This document shows, in pieces, positions 32,313 to 46,180 of a DNA stretch of 64,000 bases. The DNA is taken from the NCBI GenBank assembly GCA_003254925.1, contig QANZ01008518.1:126659-190658 (forward strand), in the 5' to 3' direction. This DNA is from Chamaecrista fasciculata (lineage: Eukaryota; Streptophyta; Magnoliopsida; Fabales; Fabaceae). Each line of letters begins with the position of its first letter. Position 1 is the stretch's first letter. Position numbers and translations under genes: made by a program. The notes below the pieces were generated by a model. It was not told where the DNA came from and made no database searches. It saw only the letters and a program-made list of their open reading frames with translations.

Positions 32313-35163
32313 ATGGTGTCGTCAAGTCTTTCATCCAAACAAGAGATTCGGAAGGCCAGCGAGACAAAAAAGGTTAATACTCTAGGAGAAGCAACACAAA
32401 ATGAGCAGCTAAGTAAAGCTCTTAAAGAAATGATGACAGTAAGTGTAAAATTTCTCTCACTAAATGACTATTGCTTTAATCAATAGTGTTATAATAGTTA
32501 AATTTATGCATATATGTTTTCTTTTTTTATGTTCATAAAGAAATTAGTGAAGGAGTTTAAGGAAGCTTGTAGAATAGAGAGAAAAAGAAAAGCTTATGAA
32601 GGAATTGATGAAATGAGTTCTGAAAAAGACTTATGATCTTCATCCTTCTATGTTGGTAGGTTCTTCTATTCAAGTTTAATTTTGTCCTAATTGATACATA
32701 TTTTTAATTTAATTTTTTTAGAAATTGACATTACTAGCCTTCATTTCAAATTTTTAATTTGCTAAAACTCCTAGTCATAGAAAAATATAATTAATTATAG
32801 TTAATGAAGCTAAGGCCCATGGGCCATTTGGATCTTAGACTATTATTTGGATTAATTGGGATTAATCTAATATTAATGTTATAATATGATGACAATGGTG
32901 TAATGTATTTGTGTGTGTCTGCAGGATCCAAAGAAAGGAAGAAAGGTGAAAAATGAGGTGGTAGCTGAAAAAGTTGTGAACTTTAGTCTTCCCCAAAACT
33001 TTGATATTTCCAACGTTAAGGACATGGACAAGATTCAAGAAAGATTGGGAAGATGGAGGATACAATGTAGACAGCGTGAGACAAAGATGATTGATATGGT
33101 AAATGAGATCACTTACATCAAAACTTATGTGATTTGTTTATAACAAAATATTAAATGATGTTTATTGATGATGATGATGATTAAATTTCATTGTGTCATT
33201 TTTCAGTTCTATTGTCATTTAAGATCAAGGACGACTTTTCAATCAATTCCTGAAGCTATGAATTTTATTATTTATGGGTCTCGTCGATGTTCCAAGCCTA
33301 CCTCTAAGAGACATAAGGTTTTAATTTACAATTATTTGATCAACATACATAAATTTTAATTTTTTTCTTCAAATTTAATTAATATATACAAATCTTAATT
33401 ATTCTAATTACGTACTATTTATTTTTATTTTTTCTCTATAATATATACAAACCTTAAATTTTTCTAATTAATATATATATACAAATTTACTTTTACTTTT
33501 CAAATTGATCCTGGAGATGTTTGCTAACTATAACTTAATAAAGTTGAATTCTTGACAATTTTTAACCACGTACTATAAGAATGTGAGATGAGACAAGGAA
33601 AAGTGCATCGTGGAACTTTGTGGATGAATACACATAAGAGACCAGATGGATCATGGGTTAATGATGAGGCTACAAATATTGGAGTAAGTAATTAAAACGT
33701 TTGTTTATGATGAATGTTTCTGTGGTTGTATTGATGAGGCTGTAAATATGACTTTTTGCTTTTATATTACTATTTTGGATTGCTGATAGGTTGGAATGTA
33801 TGGTTTACATGTCTTTCTAAATATAACAAAATTTTTGGCATCTAAGTCTTTCTATAAAGAATAGGGAAATCAAATAACATCTCCATGTGCTGCTTACTGA
33901 TTGTTGTAATAGTACTTCATCATTAATTTGAAAGTTGTAAGATAGGCATTCTTGTTAGCATATTAAGTTAGAATATCTTAAATTTCTTTAGTTTTTAAGT
34001 TGTCATTATCATTTTAAGTATTATTCAAAGTTGTAAGTGGGGGAATCTTGTTGACTTCTTGCTTTTATATTTTGTTTTGACAATAGCAAAACTTATATTT
34101 TTTTTTTGTTTTGACTATGACTTTTCTAGTGGGTGTAATATGGAGACTTCTATATCAAGTTTTATGCATCCTATTTTATTTATTTAAAACAGAAAATTGC
34201 AGTGCACCACTACATGCAAGCAATTATGTCACTTCTTCTACATTCAAATCTATTTTTCATATTACATATTTTGGATGTGATGGCTCCCCACGTTACACAT
34301 GAAATATTTAGTTATATATACCTTTGATCATGTATATAATGTTGATAAAAATTCTAGTCTAACTTACCAATTTATTTGTTTCAGTGTTAATGTGCTCCTC
34401 CTATTTAATTATCCCTTGGAATATCATCAATTAAGTGAAATTGTAACTTAGTCATGTTTCTAAAACTTTTGTATGACATACACTTTTGGGCATACTATTT
34501 TGAAACCTAGAATAACTACTATGAATCTCTATGTTGTTTTTGCATATGTTGTTTTTCATAACAATTAGATTATTGGAGGTAACTAACATATGGAGTTTTT
34601 GGATATTATTTTTCCTTCATTTTTTTGCTTTTTCCATGAGAGAAAGATGCATGCATGCTTACAATTTTACTAAATTTATAAGGTGTGTTAGTACATGCAG
34701 GTGTTCTTCAATTTATAATATAGAACTGGTTATATTAACTTTCAATGTTTCTGGGGTCTATATTGATAATAAAGTATTTATGCAGACTAAAGTTCTTGAT
34801 ATCCAGTCTCAATCTTCTTCTGCTCAAGCTATTTCAACCACAAATTCATTGGCACAAACTTTAGGCCATAGAGAGCACTCTGGTCGAGTTCATGGTTTAG
34901 ATTCAGGGGCTTTTCCAACACAAGTATTTGATCATACTTGTAATATAGGGTCAACTTCACAAAATGACTCTCCTGAGATGGTAGAAATCAGGTCTCGTAT
35001 CTCTAAATTATATACTGAAATGGGCCAACTTAAAGATCTATTGCAAAGATTGACCAATAATGTACCACCTGAGACTGTTGCAGCATGCTTGAATAAGGAT
35101 CAATCACAACCACCAACAAGTCAAGGGATCCCACCAACCGAAAATGAAGGCCCAACACATTAG
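32313..35163 (+). pseudogene. CACTA (Ptta/En/Spm-type) transposase-associated gene remnant
   Basis: Likely exons: 32313-32438 (MVSSSLSSKQEIRK, donor gtaagt), 32541-32636, about 32925-33098 (DPKKGRKVKNEVVAEKVV, then GRWRIQCRQRETK), 33208-33317, about 33582-33683 (THKRPDGSWVNDEA) and 34786-35163. The THKRPDGSWV-type block and the C-terminal layout (GRVHGLDSGAFPTQVF, a coiled coil EIRSRISKLYTEMGQLKDLL, and a Q/P-rich tail) are typical of plant Ptta/En/Spm proteins, which travel with CACTA elements. A stop (TGA, 32634-32636) in the second exon implies decay or wrong exon borders. Exon limits are predictions from GT/AG signals only. Subterminal-like repeats follow at 35390-35500. Confidence 0.6.
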
Positions 35164-35389
35164 GATGAATTATGCATAATTTTATTTTACGGATTTGGAA
35201 TCTAGTATGAATTGACTAATATATGAGTAAATTTTTTGAATATAAAATGAATTTTGATTTTTGTCTTGTTTTGGACTATCTAGATTGGGTTAAAATTGTT
35301 TGTTTATATTGAAAATTTACAGAATTTCTAAAATTAGGAATAAAGAATAGTGCTAAAAATTAGGATTTGACCAAATAAAAATAGATAAA

Positions 35390-35500
35390 AGCGTTTTGTG
35401 CCGGTTAAAAAAATACCGTCTCAAAGCCTATAATTTTTTTTTTGTATATTTTGCGACGGTTAAAGAGACTGTCACATACCCTACAATTTTTTTTTTGGCG
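35390..35500 (+). repeat. CACTA-like subterminal repeats
   Basis: Pairs such as gtgccggttaaaaaaataccg and gcgacggttaaagagactgt followed by long T runs, like those of the CACTA end at 20770-21116. No CACTA terminus follows within reach. Confidence 0.5.
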
Positions 35501-36508
35501 AAATTGATCGAAGAAGAGGAAGAAGTTTTGTTTGGCCAAAATCAATTAAAATCTCAATTTGTGTTTTTTTTTACGTTTTGATCCTAATATAAAAGGAAAA
35601 GCATCTTAATGCAAAAAAAACATTTTTAGAATATTAAAGTTAGTTTTTCCTTTTTTTTTAATAGAAAAAGTGGATGAAAAAGAATCAGAGACTAACAGTG
35701 GAACTTTTTAGAAACTTGAAGGACTAAAACGGAACATAAAAAACTTTAGAGACCAAAACAGAATTTTGAGTAAATTTAAGGGACCAAAATAGGACTTTGC
35801 CCTATAATTTGATTGATTGTTATAATTTTTGTCTCAAATTAGGGTGAGCACACTATCCCACAAATATTTTGGGCCTATGGATTGTAGTAAAAGTTTTTTT
35901 TTTTTCTAAATTTTTGCCAAAGATTGTAGTAAAAGTTACAATAATATGTTAGAGTCAATTTGCTGTTTAGTCACTTTGATAGATTGGGCTACATCTTAAA
36001 AAGCTCAATCACTATCAAACTTCAAGTTTGCTCACATGTAGTTTCAAATAATAATAATAATAATAAAAGATAATATCTTACTTTCTTACAAAATGATTAC
36101 CAAATAGATCAACGATTCAATTCTGGCAAATACGAAATCACATCCAGCTTTCAATTCCACAAATTAATTTTGGCCAAACTCTAGATTTGATCTTTTATCT
36201 CTTGGTTAGATTGCAATTTGAGTCCTTATCTTTTTTTATAAATATTTATTCTCTTATTTTCTTTATCAGATTGCAAATCAGGTCCCTTTTTTTTGTCTCA
36301 AAAGTTCCACTCCACCTTTGATCAGCTCAAATATTGACATGTTATTTGGCCTTCTTTTCATGTGTTTAAAATGATAATATATTGTAATTAGACCAATTAA
36401 TATGCTAATAGATGCACCAAGGTATGGCATAATAAAGTGGATAAAATAGGTTATTTAGTGTTTATTTATTGTACTTTATAAATATGTGTTACTTAATGGT
36501 TTATTTAG
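35501..36508. other. gene-free stretch with element arms
   Basis: 35655-35805 (agtggaactttttagaaact, then gggaccaaaataggact) looks like a single arm of a Mutator-like MITE. 36190-36300 has similar 'ttgatcttttatc'/'caggtccc' phrases. No protein is recognised. Confidence 0.4.
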
Positions 36509-37860
36509 TGTTTCAGATTTCCAAACAGGGTCAAACCAAAAGGGAAACATCTAGAACCAACGAGAAGATACTAAAAAGCACAAGATACGCTTGTGCCGTT
36601 GGATGAGCCGCCGGCCCACGGTAGCAATTCCCGCGACACACGTCTCTGAGAGTGTATGACGTCAGCAGATAAGTTTCAGCGCAATTTTAGGCTGAGCCAT
36701 TACTTGAGCCGACGGCCCAAGTAAGAATTCTCACGGCACACGCAAGTAAATGGTTAAAATATATGTTTTGGACATCCATGATTCAAGATGTCAAGATACA
36801 GTCGAGATATCCCGCATATCACGTTGTACCGCGATCCTGGGCCGCCGGCACATCCCGCGGCCCAAGGCCAAATCAGTTCCACAACTTGCGGTCCAAGTCT
36901 ATTATTCGTGCCTATAAATAGAGCTCGTCATTCCACGCTCAAAGCATCCCACAGCAGTAGCAAAACATTAGAATAGTTTAGAGTTTCTCTGCCTAGAGCA
37001 TGAGTAACTAATTAGGTAGATACTTGAGGAATGCCTCAAGGATGAGACTTGAGTTCATCACGCTTTTCTTGTAGAGTCCAGATGTTGATGTTGCATTTAT
37101 AAGTATTCTCAATTTCATCATAGGTAAGTGTTGAATTGTTTATACATTAGACTGGTAGTTCAATACTTTATTAGGGATAATTGTTGGTATTCCCGGAGTC
37201 TGTCTCTTTTACAATTAATAAAGTTTGCTCTTTAAACATGTTATTTACATGATTGGTTTACAAAGAGTGTTCTATCTAAATCTTATCTTAGAGAGTATAG
37301 TTATTAGGTTGTTCTTCATTGTTCATATTTGTTCATTAGTCCGATACTGCAATAATAAAGATTGTCTTGAAGATCAATAACAAATGATCATATTCCTCAC
37401 TATTGGTTGAGTTATCCATCCTAATTCTATATCTTTCGCCATTGTTTAATTGATTTATATTTGAAGATGACAATAGCATTTCCTATAACTAGAGTGGATT
37501 GCACTTCACTAATATAATTAGTATTTTAATGTTATAAATACATCATTGAATATGGTTAATTAAATGCACATCAATTATCTACTCTTTATCATTTATGAAC
37601 TATGATAGTCCATCTCTAGAGTTTCTCTCAAGTATTGTTTTCATTCGTATTCATATATTCGTGACTTTCTATAATTAAACTACAAACTACAACCTTGATC
37701 ACAATTCTCTTAGTTCTCATCACATTGAGTTCCGTGAGAGATTCGACCTTGTGTTAGCATCTATACTATTATAGATATTCTAATAAATATAATAATACTT
37801 GCGAGGCTCGAGTATTATTAATTCTGATTCGCTCGGCACCCTACAACTGGTGCCCGGTCA
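36509..37860 (+). mobile_element. LTR remnant with promoter and possible primer-binding site
   Basis: Contains a promoter-like cctataaatagagctc (36911-36926) downstream of two diverged copies of a GC-rich unit (gagccgccggcccac at 36604 and gagccgacggcccaa at 36706). A U5-like region ends ctcggcaccctaca near 37847, followed by actggtgcccggtc, which looks like a primer-binding site. This is a fossil LTR of roughly 1.3 kb; internal coding DNA and a second LTR are not seen. Family uncertain, probably Ty3/gypsy. Confidence 0.5.
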
Positions 37861-38975
37861 ACCTTGAATTCCATTCATAACTCTCTATTAAGTATCACGT
37901 AGATAATTGATTTGGGGAAGATTTTAACCTTATCTTTGGGATAAGTATTGATTTTAGTCTTATATTTTTCTTTCTTTTTTTTTTCTGCAATTTTTATCCC
38001 TTACGTCAGTTGTCTACTTCACACTTAACAAAAGATATGAACAAAATTTAAGATGAGATTAACAGTGAAACCTTTTTTGCAAAGATATGGCTCAAATTTA
38101 TACTTGAAATAAAATATATATAATTAACTTCACTTGTTTAACCATGTTGGAGTTCGATTTAATTTATTTGTTGACGACCTCGATTGAAGAGAAAATTAAT
38201 TCATAAAAAATAACACCTAATTTTGAGTTTATCAAATTCAAACTTAAAACAATATAAATGTGACAATATTCAATCATTGAATAAATAAAAAGCTAATTAA
38301 AGTTTGTCACAAATATGTAATATCAAAATTATAAGGAAATGTGAAATCATCTAGAGGATGCAAATGCTAGACAAGAAAACGCAAACGCCTATACTTCTAC
38401 CTCTAGACCCTTCTTCTACCTATAGACCCTTCTCTCGCCCTTGTCACACTCATCTTTCTTATACTTACATGTTCCATTATATTCACGTTACAATCTCATT
38501 CAACAAATAAATAATATCCTCTTTTTATTACTCAATTCTCATCCTCAAACCATCACTATAATAACTATTTTATTAATAGCCGAATTCTTTTACCTTATTA
38601 CTTAAACGCAGACTTAAAACAAATTAGATACATAATCTGTTATTAATATAAGATTTATTTTATCAAATTTTTCAAATATAATCATTGTAAATAAAAAGCA
38701 AGTCAAATATAAATTTACTATTAAATAAATTCAATATATATAATATTTAATATTTTATTCTTTTAACACATAATATTCAAGACCTATTACATAAAACCAA
38801 GATGTTTACATATATGAAGTGTTGAAAAATAAATTTTCAACAAAAACTCTTACTCTTTGATAGAGGAGAATCAACCATGAGAGAAGAGAAAACAACTCCC
38901 AAATTCTAACATGAAAGAGGAGACTCCTACTCCTCTACAAGAGAGGGAGAGAATGTTGTCAACCCTAGAACCTAG
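37861..38975. other. gene-free AT-rich stretch
   Basis: Nothing coding is recognised. 37920-38080 has phrases seen in Mutator-like MITE arms. A short direct repeat of cttctacctctagacccttc / cttctacctatagacccttc lies at 38394-38433. Confidence 0.4.
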
Positions 38976-39907
38976 GCCCAGTTCGTTTACGTTTTGATTA
39001 TAATCTGTTCTAATTATAATTGTAATAAGCATGTTCGTTTGTATTTTTTTCTGATCAAATTATAATCTTGATTTTTTTATAATCAAACACACTTAATTAC
39101 ACTTATACCCCTATATATATACCTATAATTACCTATACTCTAATACATTCAATCACACATCACAAGGCTAAAATAGTAATTTACCTCAAATGGTCGACCG
39201 ATTCTGTCAATAGTGGACCAAATATCAACATGAGAATGATATCAGGCCCGACGTTCGGTCCACCAATGTAAAAAATGGTCGACCGAATTTCAACCTGAGA
39301 ATGCTATCAGGTCCGACGTTTGGTCCACCGATGCAAAAAATGGTCGACCGAATACCTGAAATGAGCCACATTGAAATTTTCTTTCGGGTCCGAAGTTCTT
39401 TTTTACATTCTCTCTCATCTTGTGCCAAACGGTGGACCATTTTTTTGATAGTCCACCGAATGTCGGGACCTAATTACTACACTTTAGTCCTTTCGGTCCA
39501 CCATTTCGTAGGAAAAAAAGAATTCGGTGGACCAAACAAAATAATCACCTCCAAAGTTGCACATGATTATAATCATATTTTCACGCTTTCCAAGGCAAAC
39601 AGTGACATAATTTGATTTTTCTATAAGCAACAATCACATCCAAACACACTGTTATTATAATCAAATCACATCTTACTTTTTCTTACTTTTTTTCAACTTT
39701 TTCTTTCATTTCTACCCCTATACAATTTATCAATTTCTTTACCCTTCTATCTACCAACCACAATCATTATATACCCATTTCAATAATTTCACACCAAATA
39801 ATCAATTTTCATCCAAACACTAATACATAAATAATCAACTTTGATTATAATCATACTCTGATTATAATCAAAACAAATTTCATTATAAACGCAAACGAAC
39901 TGACCCC
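38976..39907. mobile_element. non-autonomous inverted-repeat DNA element with internal tandem repeats
   Basis: The left end (gcccagttcgtttacgtttt, then gattataatc) is mirrored at the right (gattataatc, then cgcaaacgaactgacccc). Flanking tag/tag may be a 3-bp duplication, but this is too short to be sure. The middle (39188-39480) contains repeated atggtcgaccgaat and ggtccacc units, two copies of about 80 bp and further partial ones. The two short frames across it (39225-39440, 39301-39615) are made of these repeats, not of a gene. Confidence 0.65.
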
Positions 39908-41221
39908 TAGTTAGCACTTAAAGCAAGAAACCCTAGCATAGCACCTCGTAAGTTAGACCAATATGATTTATCTTTTAAAATTAGAGGATGCAGATTTCCT
40001 GTATGATTTACAAGCCCAAGCCCATCATCTTCTAACACCCCCACCACTTATTTCAAACCCATTAACATTATATATTAGATACTTACAAAGAGAAAACTTA
40101 CTATTTGATTCATAAATTTAGATTGAATCAACTAGTCAATATTTGGATAGTTAATAAAATATTTGATTTAGTCCTTAAAATATTTTAATTATCAATTATT
40201 TGATTCTTAGTAACTATTTGGTTCCTAAATTTGAATTAATTTTATACATTTTAGTCCCTAATTTTGAATTAGTTTTATATTTTTTAGTTTTTAATTTGAA
40301 TTAACTTTATACTTTTTCCCTAAATAATGGTAATATCTATGGAGCAATTACTTGACTTTTCATACATGTTTATATTTTTGTTATACTTTTTTTTTATCAT
40401 AAGTCAAAATATGTAACAAACTTTTCTCTTAGATGTTGTGCAGATTTTCTATTGGACTTTATCAAAATTTTTCCCCATAATTTTTTTTCCTAAAATGGGG
40501 GTCACATGAATCCACTAAGTTGTGCATTTGCTTGATTATTTTACGTGATGGTCATGTTCTCACTTAATGAAGGCTAAATTGTATTTTGGCTCTCATATGT
40601 GTGAGGTTAATTTTAATTCAGTCTTTTATATTTTTTTTGTGTAAAATTAGTTTTATATGTTTTAATTTTAAGATTATTTATTTTTTAGTCTTAACGGCTA
40701 ATTGTCATATTTCTTGGTTTCAAGTTTCAATATATCCAATTTAAAGTTACATATTGTTTTAACGAATCATTTCATTATTTAATCAAAGTTATCAACGACC
40801 AAGATCAAATCAAATTTTAAAAGTGAACTATCTATTTCAAATATAAATTATTTAACACGTTTTGACTTCCTAATGAATTTATTGTTGCAAATATTTAAAT
40901 AAGCTTTTTTAGAAAAAAAATTGAAAATACTATTTTTAAGAAATTACAGTACTACTAAATCTTAAAAAAAAATATATTAAAAATATTAATAATACTCGAA
41001 ATACTACAGATGATCGACACAATGAAATATAAATATAATTTAGTTGAAAATGTCAAAAGTAAAGACCTTTTTTTTTAACAGAGTCAAAAGTAAAGATTGA
41101 GAATATATATTTGTAAGAAATTCTAATAATATGATAAAATTGAATTACTATTAAAATATTAAGAATAAGATTAACTCAAATAAAATTAAAAATATGCAAT
41201 TAAATTTAACCTAATCAAAAA
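39908..41221. other. gene-free stretch with part of a family-b MITE
   Basis: 40090-40320 matches one arm and the centre of the MITE family also found at 42245, 44323 and 55980 (ctatttgattcataaattta, tttgatttagtccttaaaat). No gene is seen. Confidence 0.45.
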
Positions 41222-41790
41222 AAATAATTTAACCTAGGTCAAACTTCAAATTGGTCCTAAATGCATGGGGTAAATTTTAAATTAATCCTAAATGTTTCAT
41301 TTGTTTTAGATTAGTCTTACATGTTTACATAATTTTTCAATTAAATTGGTCCCAAACAAATTATAAGTTTTTCGTTTCAAGTTCAAATGCAACGAATCAA
41401 AGAGCTATGAAATTGCTTTTGATGAGTGTTTTCTCTATCTAGTTGGGGTCATAACAAATAAGGTCAAATTGAATCTTGAAAGGGGTCTATTCGTTTCATA
41501 GTCAAATAAGCAAAGTTGATCATATCTCTCATTTCAAATTAAATCTGAATGTGACAAGTTTAGAATAATTATCTATTATCTCTTGAAAAAAATTCTTTCT
41601 TTGTTTAGGTGATTTGAGACCATTAGTAAATAAGGTCAAATCGCGTTCTAAAAGTGGACTTGGGACCAATTGAGAAATTATGAAAATATATAGTATCAAT
41701 CTGAAACAAATGAAACATTAGGATCAATATAAAATCTTCCACATACATTTGAGACCAATTTGAAATTTTGACCTTTTACTTATTAATATG
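41222..41790. mobile_element. inverted-repeat MITE, family a
   Basis: The left arm (ggtcaaacttcaaattggtc, then aatgtttcatttgttt) is mirrored by the right arm (aaacaaatgaaacattagga, then gaccaatttgaaattttgac). About 570 bp with arms of more than 100 bp. Related arms occur at 9866-10225 and at both ends of 42965-45585. Confidence 0.68.
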
Positions 41791-42244
41791 AATATTTTGA
41801 TTATTCTATGTCAATCTTTAAAATAGGCCACTAACCAACAAATGGAAAGAAAATGGTGGCAACACGTGTCAAGAGAATGATTAATAAGTAGGAAGAAAGA
41901 GGAATAAGAATAGGATATTTGATATGATGGAAGAAGAAGCAGCCTTCACTCACGTGCTCTGACTATGCAAGTCTAAAAAGTAAAATCTAAACTGCTGAAT
42001 TCATTTTTCATTTAAAATAAACATATTCAAGTAGTGTTTATTTTTTATATATATATATAAACTTTGTTATTTAAAGGGATGCTCTTTCGAAAATACTAAT
42101 TAATAACAAGTTATCAACCATTTCTTTGATACTTTGATATCTATTGTTCAATTTTTCAACTAGTATTTTAAGATACCACTAAAGAAATCTGAATTATTAT
42201 AAGATTTATAAAATATTAAAAATAGAAAAAAAAAAGATAATTAA

Positions 42245-42545
42245 TTTTTAAATTTACATTGATTCAATTAATTATAATTAAAATATATAATTTGATTCTT
42301 AAAATATTTTAATTGTTAATATATTTAGTCCTTGTGACAATTTAGTCCCCAATTTTGAAATTTTTGCGTATTTTTCATTCTTTAATTTATATCAAATTTG
42401 TATTTTTAATTCTTGAACTTATTATAGTTTGTTTGGTCTTTAATTTTAACCCAAAAATTACATTATTGACGATTTGAGAGACTAAATTATATATTTTAAT
42501 TATTTAATAACTAATTTATTAACTCGATATAAATTTAATAAGTTT
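42245..42545. mobile_element. MITE, family b
   Basis: The arm aattaaaatatataatttga is mirrored by aaattatatattttaattat about 250 bp later. No coding sequence. Confidence 0.55.
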
Positions 42546-42964
42546 TTTTCATAAAAATATTATTTCTGCTATTTATTTTCCTTATAAGTTATAACTTGAA
42601 AGTCATTTTTTAGAAATCTTAAAAAATAATTTAATACTTTTTTTTAAGGGGAATGAAAAATGTGGAAAATAAAAAAAGAAGAGGTGTGGAGTAATAATCA
42701 AAAGAGATGAGAGTGGGAGTGTGGGACCCACAAATGAGTGACACGTCAGAGAAGAAAACAGAAAAAGAAGGAAACTCGGAAATCGAGAAAGAGACATGAC
42801 AGGTGCGGCAGCCACATCATATCTTGCTCCCAGCCTTATGTCTTCTCTCCTCTCCTCAACTCATTTTACATCACGTGCATATTTATCCAACTTTTAAAAA
42901 ATATCTCAATAATATTACGGGGCTTGGCGTGTCCGCTGCATGAGTACATAAGAATTTTATACTA

Positions 42965-45585
42965 ATAAATCAGTAAGTTTAGGATCAATTTGATAAATTA
43001 TAAAATATATAAGACTTATTTAAAATTACCTCATACATGTAGGACTAATTAAAAGTTTTGACTTGTGTTAATTTGCACTTTCTTGTTTTTTGACACGTTC
43101 AGTTTTTTTTAAAAAAATTTACAATATACACGTGGGCTAGCTAGAGAAAAATGAGTGATTTTTTTTTAATTTTTTAATTTAATAATTTTGACCAACCATA
43201 AAGAGGTGGAGCCATATAATATAAGATATATATATCTCAAAAATACTAACTCTTCACAACCCAATTATATTTTTAAATTTTAATGGCTACAAAAATTTAT
43301 ACATTTAAAATTTGATTAAAATAAGTGATCACAACAAGTAAGGTATCTGATTATTTATATTATATTCAGTAGTATTCAGTAGTTGAAACGATATTTGTAA
43401 CTACTTGATATTTTATTAAAAAAAAAATTTATACAAATATTCACTAATTTTTTATTTTCACTACTCATATCTTATTTTATATTGGCATATGTCGGACATC
43501 GAATATTTTTTATTGGTAAATTCAAATTAATACCCTAAATATCCACCCAAATTGCCGCCGTTACAATGTTAGAAAAAGTTTATTACATTAAGTTTTAAGA
43601 GTGGCAGCTTTTTCTATTAAAAAAAAAATTAGGTAAATTAGATCTCAGACGTTCATCAGTGTCAGAATTTTCTTTCAGATTCTATAAGTGTTTTTTATAA
43701 AGACATTTATAAATTACATATCAATAAAATCCTCAGATCAATTATGAGAATAAAATGTATGACTTTATAGATTATGAGTCAATTTCTTATTAGATGAATC
43801 AATCTTCGTTGTCAATTTCTTTATCTCTAATTTTATAAAATATAACAACAATAAAATTACAGAAAACTTTGAAAATTTTTTTAAAAATAAGTTGTTGACA
43901 AAAAACTAAAATTTTTAAGAATTTTTTTATTCATTTTATAATAATATTATATAAATCATAAATTAACCTAACACTACGTCTTTCTAAAATTCTAACGTTA
44001 TATAAAATAATGGAAATACAAATTGAGACATTTGACCTCTTGCGCATTCTTCCAAATTTTCTTGGCCTCAAGTTATATTAGATGTTTCAAGATTTTTCTG
44101 AGTCCTTTTAGGCATTTAAATATTCAAGATTACTGTGGTTTCTTGGCCTCAAGTTATTTAGAGTGGTATCTCACAATCATCACTCTGCGTTACATTTTTG
44201 CTACAATACTTCCAAGTTGCAATCAAGTACATCATTCTCAACAAGGGTCCTACTTTGGCCAAAAAAAAAAACAAGGGTCCTACTTCATCAACCATAAAAA
44301 AGGTACGTTTATGATATAAATAAGAGTAAACCAACAATTTGATCCCTAAATGATTACCGAACTAACAATTCAGTCTTTAAAAGATTGAAATATACAATTT
44401 AATTAGTCTCTAAAAGATCAAAACAACATACTATTTAGTCCATAAGAAGGACTAATTAGTATACCATTTTAATCTTTGAGGGTATAAAAAGTATACCATT
44501 TTGATCTTTCTGAGATTAAATTATATATTTCAATTTTTCAGAGACTAATTTGTTAACTCAATAATCTTTCAGGGACCAAATTATTAGTTTACACTATAAA
44601 TAAACTTGAAGGTAATTAAATAATATATTAATAAATTTCAATGTTTCGCTGATTATGGTCAAAATCTCATTTTAATATTGATATTGAGGGTAAACTTTAT
44701 TTCAATCATAAAATCTTTTATTTATTTAAAAAACCATAAATGGTTTATTTATATTTAAAAAAATTAAAAAAATATCATTAAATTTGATATAAAATGTTGA
44801 TATGTATGCTTGAATATCAATATAATGATGCGTTTGGTATGTAGTGATCTCAGTTTTCATAGTATTTTAGGTCATAATATGTGATATCATAATATAAAAT
44901 ATTAGAGATGTAAAATGCATATGTTTGATATTCTCTATTGAATAACATCAATCCTTTTTAAATTTCTATGTTCATCTCTATTTACATCTTAAAAACATAT
45001 GTCAATATTTTCAAAATAAATATGTAAATAAATTTTCAAAATAATAGTTATTTATATTTATATACTAAAAAAATTATTTTATAATACTAATAAATAAGTT
45101 TGGGTTATTTTAAGGAGCAATTCATATTTTTTGTACAAGTTTAGGGATAGAAAAACAAGATTTATCTTATTCAAAAGTACTAATTTTAATTTGAAAAGGT
45201 AGATGTATTGTCTAACTTTCTTTTTTCTTTGTGTTGTCCAACTCTTGAAGAAAAATCCGAACAATATTATATGAAATGAAGGGTAATTGCAAAAACAATT
45301 ATATTTCCCGGTCGTTGGATTATGTGTTTTTATCTCGAGATATATATAAAATTTTATCTATACTACATTATATGGCTCTACTCCTTTATGGTTGGTCAAA
45401 ATTATTGAATTAAAAAATTAAAAAAGAAAAAAAATCACCCACTTTTCTCTAACTAGCCCACGTTCATTTTTATGTAAAAAAAAAATCACTCATGTTCATT
45501 CTCATTAAGTCAAAATTTTTAATTAGTCTCAAATGTATCAGAAAATTTTAAATTGGTCTCAAACTTACTCATTTATCAATATAAA
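42965..45585. mobile_element. 2.6-kb element with large inverted repeats
   Basis: About 280 bp at the left (42965-43250) are repeated in inverse orientation at the right (45340-45585), for example cacgtgggctagctagagaa against ttctctaactagcccacg, and ttttgaccaaccataaagag against tttatggttggtcaaaat. The outer ends resemble family-a MITE arms. The interior has no gene I recognise; it contains a family-b MITE (44323-44607) and duplicated phrases (ttcttggcctcaagttat at 44060 and 44140). Confidence 0.65.
44323..44607. mobile_element. MITE, family b (nested)
   Basis: Arms agagtaaaccaacaatttga and its mirror ccaaattattagtttacact, about 285 bp. It sits inside the larger inverted-repeat element. Confidence 0.65.
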
Positions 45586-46175
45586 AATTTTATATAATCT
45601 TTAACTTTAAATCAATTCAAACATTATATGCAACGGGCACGTCAAACCTCTAGTTTTATATATGTCTCAAGATAAAAGCACATGATTTAATGAAAAGAAA
45701 ATGATTGCAAAAACAATCGCCCCCTTTATATATACTTGTCAAAAAAAATTTAACAAATTATTGAATTGGTGTTTAGTATTTAAATTTATCACATTTATAA
45801 TGATGTGAGCGGAAGTCCGTATTTAAGAAAGCACATTATTTGTATTTATGTAAAAACAAACAAACTTTGTGATAAGTAACGCAATAAAACGCTTGTCATT
45901 TAAAGAGGAAATACTAATAGTGCACATAATTAAAAAAGTTGTTCCCATCATGCATTTACCCATACTTATTCCATCTATTATTCTTTGTTAACATGTCATA
46001 GTTGTTCGATTCCAAAGTTTGGGTTGTCTCATTGGATGTGTGTGTGGGTGTTTTCTTTTCCTTTTTTTTGGTGATTGATTGGATTTGCTTTAAAAGCTAT
46101 AATATAATTAAAAACTTATTAAACTAGAATTTTCGTGAATAAAAGTACATTTATTTTTATTGACTTTCTTAAATT
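45586..46175. other. gene-free AT-rich stretch
   Basis: No repeats or coding sequence recognised. Confidence 0.4.
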
Positions 46176-46180
46176 ATATG

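Noticed and set aside
39225-39615. Two overlapping short proteins
   Set aside because: Both are built from the 80-bp tandem repeats of a non-autonomous element.
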